A stretch of DNA of 64,000 nt from JAPULR01 sp963665075 (GTDB lineage: Bacteria; Chloroflexota; Dehalococcoidia; Lucifugimonadales; GCA-2712585). The notes under the pieces are model-generated. The model had not been told where the DNA came from, did not search any database, and saw only the letters and a list, made by a program, of their open reading frames with translations. The stretch lies in contig OY762063.1 of the NCBI GenBank assembly GCA_963665075.1, forward strand, positions 2,418,001 to 2,482,000, in the 5' to 3' direction. Positions 1-6,986 of this stretch are shown here, piece by piece. Made by a program: the position numbers and the translations under genes. Position 1 is the stretch's first letter. Every line of letters begins with the position of its first letter.

Positions 1-79
1 TATCCTTGTAAAGGGAGATTGGGGTATGCTAAGGTTTCAGGAAGATTCTAGCGATTCGTTGAAGCGAAAGTCAATTTAG

Positions 80-292
80 GTGAGTGCCGTGAAATGTGAG
101 CTTTGCAACAAGATAGGGGTGGCGGGGAACAACGTGAGTCACTCCAAGCGGCATACGAAGACGCGTTTCTTGCCGAACATCCAGCGTTTGACGATTCCGA
201 TTGACGGGGTGCGGAAGCGGGTGAAGATTTGCACGCGGTGTCTGCGGACGCTGCATAAGACGCCGAAGATGAGGGTTAAGTCGCGGGGATAG
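80..292 (+). CDS. rpmB: 50S ribosomal protein L28
   Basis: A 70-residue protein with the L28 pattern: an N-terminal Cys pair (CELC), the conserved VSHS-KRHTKTRF segment, and a second Cys pair (CTRC) near residue 51. The four cysteines suggest the zinc-binding form. It is a structural protein of the large ribosomal subunit. The start is GTG at 80, chosen because the conserved region begins five residues later and no in-frame ATG precedes it. It stands alone on the plus strand, and a family A hairpin lies just after the stop and could act as a transcript end. Length is normal for the family. Confidence 0.95.
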   Translation: MSAVKCELCNKIGVAGNNVSHSKRHTKTRFLPNIQRLTIPIDGVRKRVKICTRCLRTLHKTPKMRVKSRG

Positions 293-300
293 GGGTTGGG

Positions 301-330
301 GGATGGATTCCCGCCTTCGCGGGAATGACG
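301..330. repeat. Family A palindromic repeat
   Basis: Single copy of the GATGGATTCCCGCC-TTC-GCGGGAATGACG element. The 8-base arms ATTCCCGC and GCGGGAAT are perfectly complementary around a 4-base loop (CTTC). It sits ten bases after the rpmB stop. Confidence 0.9.
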
Positions 331-428
331 GGGGTTGTGGGGGTGATTGACGGCGGGGTTTTGGTTGTTTCATTTGGTGAATGTTGGGGGTGTGGTGCGT
401 GTTGGAATTGGGAGTGGAGGCATTGTCT

Positions 429-818
429 ATGATTACGGAACAAGAGACTAGCGTTGAGGAATGTGTGGCGCAGGCTTGGGCGTTTCTGGCGCAGTCGGAC
501 GCGGAGTTTGCGTCGGGGGACACGCGACAGGGCGCGGAGAAGTTGTATGGCGCAGTGTCGCAGGTGGTGATAGCCGCGGCAAAGCAGCGGGGCTGGAAGC
601 ATCGTTCACATCGAGCCAACAAGAACACGGTGACACGGCTGTCCGATGAATACGACGACCCTTTCATAGCTGCCGGATTCAACACCGCTGAGAGATTCCA
701 CGTGCATTTCTTCCATGAGAATCTGGAGGATTACGAGATAGCCGCCGACCGACCTACCGCTCGTCGCTACGTGGAGAGGATGACAGCCTTGATTGAGGGA
801 TACGAGGCGGGGGGATAA
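429..818 (+). CDS. HEPN / PaREP1-like protein
   Basis: About 129 residues, almost entirely helical. The N-terminal half (AWAFLAQSDAEFASGDTRQG then AEKLYGAVSQVV) matches the PaREP1/HEPN-type pattern in which an acidic, Ala-rich helix is followed by a Gly-Asp turn and an A-E-K-x-Y helix. The second half holds a His/Phe-rich stretch (FHVHFFHENL). The start at 429 is preferred over an ATG at 381 because TGGAGG lies eight bases upstream of it. HEPN proteins often act as RNases or as toxin partners, but no nucleotidyltransferase partner is adjacent and the R-x4-6-H motif is not obvious, so the role is unknown. Confidence 0.6.
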   Translation: MITEQETSVEECVAQAWAFLAQSDAEFASGDTRQGAEKLYGAVSQVVIAAAKQRGWKHRSHRANKNTVTRLSDEYDDPFIAAGFNTAERFHVHFFHENLEDYEIAADRPTARRYVERMTALIEGYEAGG

Positions 819-839
819 GGGGTGTGCGGCGTTTCTCAG

Positions 840-1119
840 CCAATTATCCAGCCTGAAGCACCCTCACCCCAGCCCTCTCCCATCTTGGAGACCTTTGCAT
901 AACCCCCAATTCACCCGAACATTCTGACGAAGAAGCGACGTATTTATGCCTAAATGGCCCCACCCCTGGATTCCCGTTTTCACGGGAATGACGGAGGAGG
1001 TGACGGGAATGACGGAGGAGGTGGCGGGAATGACGGAGGAGGTGACGGGAATGACGGAGGAGGTGACGGGAATGACGAGGGGGAGATGCTCGACCCTTCG
1101 ACAGGCTCAGGGTGAGCGG
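840..1119. repeat. Intergenic repeat block with a 21-bp tandem array
   Basis: No gene is seen here. A degenerate family E fragment (about 845-885) is followed by a family A copy with a TTTT loop at about 966-993. From its right arm a 21-bp unit, GGGAATGACGGAGGAGGTGAC, is repeated about four and a half times in tandem (984-1080). A family B copy (GACCCTTCGACAGGCTCAGGGT with flanking arms) ends the block. The array looks like expansion of the right half of a family A copy plus its spacer. Confidence 0.85.
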
Positions 1120-1122
1120 GGG

Positions 1123-2685
1123 TTAGAGGGGGATGTTGCCGTGTTTCTTGGGAGGGAGGGTGTCCTTCTTGTCCTTGAGCATGTCCAGGGCGGCGATTAT
1201 TCGGGGGCGGGTTTCGGCGGGGTCAATGACGTCGTCGAGGAAGCCGTAGCCCGCGGCGACGTAGGGGTTGGCGAGTTCCTCCTCGTATTCGCGGATGAAC
1301 TTGGCGCGGGTCTTTTCGGGGTCGGAGGATTTGGCGATGGCCTCCCGGAAGATGATGTTGACGGCCCCGTCCGGCCCCATGACGGCTATCTGAACGGTGG
1401 GCCAGGCGAAGTTGACGTCGCCGCGGAGGTGCTTGCTGCTCATGACGATGTAGGCGCCGCCGTAGGCCTTGCGGATCATGACGCTGACCTTGGGGACGGT
1501 GGCTTCGGCGTAGGCGTAGAGGAGCTTCGCGCCGTGGCGGATGATTCCGCCGTGCTCCTGGTCGGTGCCGGGGAGGAAGCCGGGAACGTCGATGAAGGTG
1601 ACGAGGGGGATGTTGAAAGCGTCGCAGAAGCGGATGAAGCGGGCGGCCTTGACGGAGGCGTCGATGTCGAGGACGCCGGCGAGGTGGGAGGGCTGGTTGC
1701 CGACGAGGCCGACGGGCTTGCCGGCCATGCGGGAGAAGGCGACGACGATGTTGGGCGCGAAGCTCCGGTGGACTTCCATGAGGTCGCCGTCGTCAACGAC
1801 GCGGGCCATGATTTCACGAACGTCGTAGGCCTTGTTAGGTTCGGCGGGGACCACGTCGAGCAGGTCGGGGTCGCGGCGGTCTATCGGGTCGTAGGGTTCT
1901 TCCAAAGGGGGGTCTTCCATGTTGTTGCTGGGGAGGAAGGAGAGGAGGCGTCGGAGTTCCGTCATGCACTCCTCTTCGGTCTCGTAGACGAAATGGGCGA
2001 CGCCGCTCCGGATGGCGTGGGCGGACGCGCCGCCAAGCTCTTCGTGGGTAACTTCCTCGCCCATGACGGCGCGGATAACGTCGGGGCCGGTGATGTACAT
2101 CTGTCCGACGCCCTGAACCATGAAGACGAAGTCTGTGATGCCGGGGGAGTAGACGGCGCCGCCGGCGCTGGGGCCGAGGATGACGGAAATCTGGGGGACG
2201 ACGCCGGAGGCCATAGTGTTGCGTAGGAAGATGTCGCCGTAGGCGGCGAGGCTGAGGACGCCCTCCTGGATGCGGGCGCCGCCGGAATCGTTGATGCCGA
2301 TGACGGGGGCGCCGACCTTCATTGCCAAGTCCATGACCTTGCAGATCTTCTTGCCGACGGTCTCGGAGACGGAGCCGCCGAGGACGGTGAAGTCCTGGGC
2401 GTAGGCGAATACGAGGCGGCCGTTTATCTTGCCGTGGCCGGCGACTACGGCGTCGCCGGGGGGGCGGTTCTTATCCAAGCCGAAGCCGGAGGTGCGATGG
2501 GTGGCGAAGGGGTCGAGCTCCTGGAAGGTGTCGGGGTCGAATAGGAGGTCAAGCCGCTCGCGGGCGGTGAGCTTGCCCTTGGCGTGCTGCTGCTGGATGC
2601 GCCGCCGCCCACCGCCGAGGCGGGACTGTTGGCGGAGGTCGTCCAGTTTCTTGAGGCGCTGGTCTGATTTGGGTTGGATGGCCAT
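1123..2685 (-). CDS. Acyl-CoA carboxylase, carboxyltransferase (beta) subunit
   Basis: A 520-residue protein of the PccB/MmdA family, which moves a carboxyl group from carboxybiotin to an acyl-CoA. The N-terminal crotonase-like domain has SGGARIQEGV near residue 132 and the oxyanion segment GPSAGGAVYSPG near 170. The C-terminal domain has NQPSHLAGVLD and DVPGFLPGTDQE. The residue that follows GGAY near 410 is Ile rather than the Asp typical of propionyl-CoA-specific chains, which may widen acyl-CoA choice. The start at 2685 (MAIQPK) is preferred over a longer ATG at 2733, as a possible extended -10 lies between the two. No biotin carboxylase subunit lies nearby, so the partner must be elsewhere. 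Confidence 0.9.
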   Translation of the reverse strand: MAIQPKSDQRLKKLDDLRQQSRLGGGRRRIQQQHAKGKLTARERLDLLFDPDTFQELDPFATHRTSGFGLDKNRPPGDAVVAGHGKINGRLVFAYAQDFTVLGGSVSETVGKKICKVMDLAMKVGAPVIGINDSGGARIQEGVLSLAAYGDIFLRNTMASGVVPQISVILGPSAGGAVYSPGITDFVFMVQGVGQMYITGPDVIRAVMGEEVTHEELGGASAHAIRSGVAHFVYETEEECMTELRRLLSFLPSNNMEDPPLEEPYDPIDRRDPDLLDVVPAEPNKAYDVREIMARVVDDGDLMEVHRSFAPNIVVAFSRMAGKPVGLVGNQPSHLAGVLDIDASVKAARFIRFCDAFNIPLVTFIDVPGFLPGTDQEHGGIIRHGAKLLYAYAEATVPKVSVMIRKAYGGAYIVMSSKHLRGDVNFAWPTVQIAVMGPDGAVNIIFREAIAKSSDPEKTRAKFIREYEEELANPYVAAGYGFLDDVIDPAETRPRIIAALDMLKDKKDTLPPKKHGNIPL

Positions 2686-2704
2686 GTGCGTCTTTCGGTT
2701 GGGA

Positions 2705-2713
2705 ATGCTATCA
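2705..2713 (-). promoter_or_regulatory. Possible extended -10 of the carboxyltransferase gene
   Basis: On the minus strand this reads TGATAGCAT, a TGn extended -10 with TAGCAT as a four-of-six match to TATAAT. It lies about 20 bases upstream of the chosen start at 2685 and would exclude the longer start at 2733. Confidence 0.35.
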
Positions 2714-2765
2714 GATGGGATTGGGTGGTGCAAGAAAGGGGGTGGGGTGCTAGACTGGGCTGGGA

Positions 2766-2850
2766 GCGCTCGACCCTTCGTCCTTCGACAAGCTCAGGAC
2801 GATCTCAGGGTGAGCGGAGGGATGGATTCCCGCCTACGCGGGAATGGCGG
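2766..2850. repeat. Family B variant followed by family A
   Basis: A long family B version (CGACCCTTCGTCCTTCGACAAGCTCAGGA...CTCAGGGTGAGCGG, with an internal duplication) is joined directly to a family A copy, GATGGATTCCCGCC-TAC-GCGGGAATGGCG. It separates two divergent genes. Confidence 0.85.
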
Positions 2851-2891
2851 AAGGGGGCGGGAGAGGGGGTGAGAATAAGAGATGGGAGTGG

Positions 2892-3755
2892 ATGAGATTG
2901 AGTGAGACGTTGGTTGAGGGAGTCATGGTTTGCGGGGGACGGGAGTTTCGTTGGGGGAGCCGCACCTATGTGATGGGGGTGGTGAATGTGACGCCGGATT
3001 CGTTTTCGGGGGACGGGCTGGCGGGTCGGACGGAGGAGGCGGTGGAGCAGGCGGTGGCCTTCGAGGCGGAGGGCGCGGACATCATCGACGTGGGAGCGGA
3101 GTCGACGAGGCCGGGGCACGCGCCGGTGTCGGTGGAGGAGGAGTTGTCGCGGCTGCTGCCGGTGCTGGAGGGGATTGTCCAGTCTGTTTCGATTCCGGTG
3201 AGCGTGGATACGTACAAGCCGGAGGTGGCGCGTCGGGTGGCGGAGTGCGGGGCTTCGATGCTCAACGACGTTTGGGGGCCGAGGGTTGGGGAGGGGATGG
3301 CTGCGGTGGCGGCGGAGACGGGGCTGCCGTTGGCGTTGATGCACAATCAGGACGGGACGGAGTACGTTGATATGATGCAGGAGGTTGCGGCGAGCTTGCG
3401 GCAGGCGGCGGAGGCGGCGGAGGCGGCGGGGGTTCGGAGGGACGCGTTGATACTGGACCCGGGCATCGGGTTTGGGAAGACGGCGGAGCATAATCTGGAG
3501 ATTCTGGGTCGGTTGGGTGAGTTGAAGGCGTTGGGGTATCCGCTGCTGGTGGGGACTTCTCGGAAGTCTACGATAGGGTTTGTGCTGGACTTGCCTGTTG
3601 AGGAACGATTGGAGGGGACGGCGGCGACGGTGGCGTTGGCGATCGCGGGGGGAGCGGACATTGTGCGGGTGCACGACGTGAGGGAGATGGCGCGGGTGGC
3701 GCGGATGAGCGACGCGATTGTGCGGGGTTGGAGGCCGCAGGGTTGGGCGTGGTGA
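2892..3755 (+). CDS. folP: Dihydropteroate synthase
   Basis: A 287-residue TIM-barrel enzyme that joins p-aminobenzoate to hydroxymethyl-dihydropterin diphosphate in folate synthesis. Hallmarks are all present: MGVVNVTPDSFSGDG near residue 28, DIIDVGAESTRPG near 62, the DPGIGFGKT pterin-site motif near 187, and VGTSRKS near 218. The start at 2892 is chosen because it is the last ATG before the conserved core and has a GGGAG stretch just upstream; other starts are possible because the upstream frame stays open through a family A repeat. Its stop overlaps the start of folK, so the two form an operon. Confidence 0.95.
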   Translation: MRLSETLVEGVMVCGGREFRWGSRTYVMGVVNVTPDSFSGDGLAGRTEEAVEQAVAFEAEGADIIDVGAESTRPGHAPVSVEEELSRLLPVLEGIVQSVSIPVSVDTYKPEVARRVAECGASMLNDVWGPRVGEGMAAVAAETGLPLALMHNQDGTEYVDMMQEVAASLRQAAEAAEAAGVRRDALILDPGIGFGKTAEHNLEILGRLGELKALGYPLLVGTSRKSTIGFVLDLPVEERLEGTAATVALAIAGGADIVRVHDVREMARVARMSDAIVRGWRPQGWAW

Positions 3756-4273
3756 GGGTTTTTCTGGGGTTGGGGTCTAACTTGGGAGATCGATTGGGTA
3801 ACCTGGAGCGGGGGTTGGGGATTTTGGGAGAACGGATCAGGTTGGTGAAGGTTTCTTCCATTTATGAGACGGAGCCGTGGGGTGTTGTTGAGCAGCCGGC
3901 GTTTTTGAACTGCGTCGTCGAGGGGGAGACGGCGGATTCGCCGGAGGGGGTGTTGGGGATCTTGAAGGAGGCGGAGCGGTTGGTGGGTAGGAAGTTTACG
4001 TTTGAGTGGGGGCCGCGGGTGTTCGACGCGGATTTGCTGTTTTATGGAAGTCGGATTGTGAATTTGCCTGATTTGAAGGTGCCGCATCCTCGGATGCAGG
4101 AGCGGGCGTTCGTGCTTGTACCGATGGCGGAGATTGCGCCGGATTTTCGGCATCCGATGTTGGGGATGACGGTGGAGGCGATGGCGGCGCGGGTTGGGGG
4201 TCGGGAGGGGGTGCGGTGGTTTGCGTATGCGCCGGAGTTGGTTGGGGATGGATTCCCGCCTTCGCGGGAATGA
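3749..4273 (+). CDS. folK: 2-amino-4-hydroxy-6-hydroxymethyldihydropteridine pyrophosphokinase
   Basis: About 174 residues. It pyrophosphorylates hydroxymethyl-dihydropterin, the step just before FolP. Visible motifs are LGLGSNLGDR at the N-terminus, SSIYETEPWG, the catalytic WGPRVFDADLLFY, and PHPRMQERAFVLVP. Starts at GTG 3749 or 3752 overlap the folP stop. The natural core ends near FAYAPELV; the last residues, DGFPPSRE plus the TGA stop, are encoded by a family A palindromic repeat (about 4248-4276), so the repeat now supplies the C-terminus and stop codon. Confidence 0.95.
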   Translation: MVRVFLGLGSNLGDRLGNLERGLGILGERIRLVKVSSIYETEPWGVVEQPAFLNCVVEGETADSPEGVLGILKEAERLVGRKFTFEWGPRVFDADLLFYGSRIVNLPDLKVPHPRMQERAFVLVPMAEIAPDFRHPMLGMTVEAMAARVGGREGVRWFAYAPELVGDGFPPSRE

Positions 4274-4362
4274 CGGAAGGGTGCGCTCGTCCGCTCGACC
4301 CTTCGACAGGCTCAGGGTGAGCGGGGGGTTGGGGATGGATTCCCGCTTTCGCGGGAATGACG
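4248..4362. repeat. A-B-A repeat mosaic at the folK end
   Basis: Two family A copies (loops CTTC and TTTC) flank one family B copy (about 4294-4324). The first A copy overlaps the end of folK; the second lies just after the 3' end of the convergent Trm112-like gene. Confidence 0.85.
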
Positions 4363-4368
4363 GAATGG

Positions 4369-4554
4369 TTAGAGGGCGCGGAGGTGGGGAGGGAGGAGGT
4401 TGGGGATGGCGTCGCGGATGGGGTAGGTTTCGGGGCAGTCGGGGCAGTCTAGTGAGCCGGTGATGATGCGGTCGTCGCGTTCTTCTTCGACGGTCAGGTT
4501 GAGGCGACCCTTGCATTGGGGGCAGGCGAGGATTTGCATGATTTGTCGTCGCAT
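4369..4554 (-). CDS. Trm112-like zinc-ribbon protein
   Basis: A small (61-residue) Trm112-family protein: ILACPQCKG near the start, a second pair CPDCPETYPIRDAIPNLLP, and a short Leu-rich tail. Trm112-type proteins bind zinc and usually act as small partners of methyltransferases or as quality-control zinc ribbons; the partner cannot be seen here. Two starts are possible: ATG 4554, which falls about where transcription from the strong extended -10 at 4562-4570 would begin (a leaderless start), or ATG 4539 five codons later. It lies downstream of sbcD and the CopD-like gene on the same strand but has its own promoter. Confidence 0.8.
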   Translation of the reverse strand: MRRQIMQILACPQCKGRLNLTVEEERDDRIITGSLDCPDCPETYPIRDAIPNLLPPHLRAL

Positions 4555-4561
4555 TTGAGAA

Positions 4562-4570
4562 ATTATAGCA
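4562..4570 (-). promoter_or_regulatory. Extended -10 of the Trm112-like gene
   Basis: Minus strand reads TGCTATAAT, a perfect TGn extended -10. It ends seven bases before ATG 4554, so the message would be leaderless or nearly so. No convincing -35 is seen. Confidence 0.6.
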
Positions 4571-4617
4571 TTGGGAAGGTTGTGAGTGTGTGGGTATAGG
4601 TGGGTGATGGTTCGAGT

Positions 4618-4800
4618 CATGGATTCCCGTTTTCACGGGAATGACGAGAGGGGGCGGGAATGACGGAGGGTGTGGCGGGAATGACGGAGGGGATGTAGCA
4701 CGATGGGGTAGAAGCGACTGGCCGGTCGCCCTACAGGAAAGTGTCGGGAAGCGACGACCCATCCCGCTCGACCCTTCGACAGGCTCAGGGTGAGCGGGGT
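4618..4800. repeat. Repeat mosaic (A, C, B)
   Basis: No gene is seen in 4571-4826. The stretch holds a family A copy with TTTT loop (about 4620-4645), loose GGGAATGACGGAGG units, a family C fragment GCGACTGGCCGGTCGCCCTAC (about 4713-4733), and a family B copy (about 4767-4799). Confidence 0.8.
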
Positions 4801-4826
4801 GGGGGCCAGGGTGAGGGGATGGGGGG

Positions 4827-5291
4827 TCAGGATTTGAGGCCTTGTTCGAAGAGGGAGCTAAGGACGTCGGCTAGGAGGAGGACGATGACGCCGAGGATGA
4901 CTACGGCGGTGGCGTTGGAGACGTAGGGGATCCATCGGCGGGTCGGCGAATCGTTGTCTTTGGAGCGGCGGTTGGGTAGGAATCTGACTAGTCCGAACAT
5001 GCAGAAGGCGAGGAAGATTTTGACGGCCAGGACGGCGACGTAGGGGACGCCGATGAAGCCGGAGGTGACGCGGTGGAAGGTGAGGACGGCGCCGGTGACG
5101 AGGAGGACGCCGAAGGCGGTGTTGACGAGGGAGAGGTAGTCGCGTCCGGGGTTGAGGTTGTCGTCGGTCGGGGAGCGTCGGAGGCGGGGACGGAGGATGA
5201 GGAGGTAGTAGATGCCGCCGCCGACCCAGGCTACGGCGGCGAGGTTGTGGATCCAGCGCATGGCGAGGAAGAGGATTTCGTTAAGGCTCAT
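4827..5291 (-). CDS. CopD-like four-helix membrane protein
   Basis: 154 residues with four predicted membrane helices: about 8-30 (LAMRWIHNLAAVAWVGGGIYYL), 56-72, 82-104 and 126-146. The first helix carries the W-I-H plus W-V-G-G pattern seen in CopD/DUF2269-type membrane proteins, where the His often lines a haem or metal site. Function is not defined; transport or redox roles are both possible. The start ATG at 5291 comes eleven bases after sbcD ends, so it is probably co-transcribed with sbcD. Confidence 0.65.
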   Translation of the reverse strand: MSLNEILFLAMRWIHNLAAVAWVGGGIYYLLILRPRLRRSPTDDNLNPGRDYLSLVNTAFGVLLVTGAVLTFHRVTSGFIGVPYVAVLAVKIFLAFCMFGLVRFLPNRRSKDNDSPTRRWIPYVSNATAVVILGVIVLLLADVLSSLFEQGLKS

Positions 5292-5301
5292 GGAGGTTTA
5301 A

Positions 5302-6657
5302 TTATGGGCTATTTGCGTTGATTTGGGGGGGTGTGGATTCCCGCCTTCGCGGGAATGACGGGAGGGGACCGCTCGACCCTTCCACAGGCTCAGGGTGAGC
5401 GGTTGGGGAGTAGTCAGGTTGAGCGGTAGGATTGTCTTCGTCGATGAGGGTTTTGGCGTAGGTGATGAGCTTCTCTCGGCGGGGGGCATCGGTGTTGCGG
5501 GTTTCGAGGTAGCGGGAGAGGGCGGTGATGGTGTCGAGATTGCGGGCGGCGTCGGCGGGGAGGCGGGCGCGTCGTTCGTCGGAGACGTTGGTCTGGATGG
5601 AGGCGACGTGGTGGGCGGGTTGGAGAGCGTCTCGGATTTCGCCCATTCTTAGTTGGACGGACTGGTCGGCGGTGAGGGAGATTCGGAGGCGGACGATGGC
5701 GTCGGCAATGGAGGTTCGTTGGACGGCGCGGAGGACGTCTCCGGTGGGGTCGGGGGTGTTTGGGGGAAGTTCGACGTCGATGGTGGTGAAGGCGCGGGCG
5801 GCTACTTCTTCGAAGTGGAAGCCGGTCAGGCGGCGGCTTTGGGGTCGCTGGGCATCGAGGTCGATGACGCAGAAGCCTTTGGGGTCGTTTTCTTCGCCGA
5901 AGTCGACGCGCTGGAGGCTTCCGGCGTAGACCATGAGGGGGTTGTCTCGCACCACCTGATGCTTGTGGATGTGGCCGAGGGCTATGTATTCATAGGCGGG
6001 GAGGTGGAGGTCGCTGGGGCGGAGGGCGTGGTCCTGACCTAGCATCATGGCGCGTTCGGAGCCGAGCTTTGCGCCGTTGACGGTGACGTGTCCGGCGAGG
6101 ATGGCGGGGACGTTGGGATCTAGGTTCTCGGAGAGGGTGCGGATGTCATGGGAGAGGATGCTTTGGAGTCGTTGGTTGACCTTTTCGATGGAGAGGCCGC
6201 GGGTGTCCTCGCTGGTGAGGAGGGCGCTGCGCTTGGGCCAGGGGAGGGCGGTAATCTGGAGGGGGCCGCTTGGGGTTTCGATGAGATAGTTGGTGATTTC
6301 GTCGCCGACGTGGAGGCGGGGAACGTCCAGGGTGTTGAAGATTTCGATGGCGGTGGCGCGGCCCAGGGCGTTGGGGAGGTCGTGGTTGCCGACGAGGAGG
6401 AAGACGGGGATGCCGGCGTTTGCGAGGGTAGCGAGGCGGCGGGCGAATTCGCGCTGCTGGGTCTGGTTGGGGTCGCGGGATTTGTAGGCGTCGCCGGCGA
6501 GGAGGACGAGGTCGGCGTTGTTGGCGAGGGCGTATTCGACGAGTTGGTCGAGGGCGTTAAGGAAGTCTAGGAGGCGGGTGGAGAGGCCGGTTTCGGGGTC
6601 GGTGCGGCTGTAGTTTTCGACGCCGACGTGGAGGTCGGCAAAGTGGATTATTCGCAT
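5302..6657 (-). CDS. sbcD: DNA repair exonuclease SbcD/Mre11 family
   Basis: 451 residues. The N-terminal calcineurin-like phosphodiesterase domain has all the metal-site blocks: FADLHVG (5-11), LLAGD near 53, VGNHDLP near 93, AGHVTVNG near 193 and LGHIHKHQ near 231. Members cut DNA ends and hairpins with the SbcC/Rad50 ATPase; no sbcC is seen here. The last 35 or so residues (AHPEPVEG..., SFPRRRES...) are translations of a family B and a family A repeat, so the native C-terminus was probably near AQPDYSP and has been extended. Starts at ATG 6657 with no ATG upstream. Confidence 0.9.
   Translation of the reverse strand: MRIIHFADLHVGVENYSRTDPETGLSTRLLDFLNALDQLVEYALANNADLVLLAGDAYKSRDPNQTQQREFARRLATLANAGIPVFLLVGNHDLPNALGRATAIEIFNTLDVPRLHVGDEITNYLIETPSGPLQITALPWPKRSALLTSEDTRGLSIEKVNQRLQSILSHDIRTLSENLDPNVPAILAGHVTVNGAKLGSERAMMLGQDHALRPSDLHLPAYEYIALGHIHKHQVVRDNPLMVYAGSLQRVDFGEENDPKGFCVIDLDAQRPQSRRLTGFHFEEVAARAFTTIDVELPPNTPDPTGDVLRAVQRTSIADAIVRLRISLTADQSVQLRMGEIRDALQPAHHVASIQTNVSDERRARLPADAARNLDTITALSRYLETRNTDAPRREKLITYAKTLIDEDNPTAQPDYSPTAHPEPVEGSSGPLPSFPRRRESTPPQINANSP
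5333..5403. repeat. Family A and B repeats inside the sbcD 3' end
   Basis: A family A copy (CTTC loop) and a family B copy lie head to tail within the reading frame of sbcD and encode its C-terminal tail. Confidence 0.85.
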
Positions 6658-6690
6658 GGGCTAATGGAGTTGCTGAGAATGGGGTTTGGG

Positions 6691-6945
6691 GGAGAAGATG
6701 GATTCCCGCCTACGCGGGAATGACGGATGGGAATTAGTGGGCAGGGAGAAGATGGATTCCCGCCTACGCGGGAATGACGGATGGGAATTAGTGGGCAGGG
6801 AGAAGATGGGTTCCCGCCTACGCGGGAATGACGGATGGGAATTAGTGGGCAGGGAGAAGATGGATTCCCGCCTGCGCGGGAATGACGGATGGGAATTAGT
6901 GGGCAGGGAGAAGATGGGTTCCCGCATTCGCGGGAATGACGAAAG
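6691..6945. repeat. 54-bp tandem repeat, five copies
   Basis: Units begin at 6691, 6745, 6799, 6853 and 6907, each GGAGAAGATGG + family A hairpin + GACGGATGGGAATTAGTGGGCA. Period is exactly 54 bp. Copies differ at a few bases: loop CTAC, CTGC or ATTC, and GATGGATTC or GATGGGTTC. Because 54 is a multiple of three the array is open in several frames, but there is no sign it is coding. It fills the gap between glyS and sbcD. Confidence 0.95.
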
Positions 6946-6986
6946 GGGGTTGGGAATGAAGGGTGGGGGTGGATGACGCGCATGGG

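Noticed and set aside
946..2226. Long plus-strand frame of 426 codons opposite the carboxyltransferase gene
   Set aside because: It is the antisense of a clear acyl-CoA carboxyltransferase, rich in Gly/Val/Asp/Glu as expected from GC-rich codon reversal, and begins in repeat DNA.
3347..4762. Minus-strand frame of 471 codons across folP and folK
   Set aside because: It is Pro/Arg-rich, runs through repeats and lies opposite two recognisable enzymes; only the last part overlaps a real gene (Trm112-like), in another frame.
6691..6945. CRISPR array
   Set aside because: The units are regularly spaced and contain a hairpin, but the spacers are identical in every unit and no cas gene is present; it is a simple tandem duplication.
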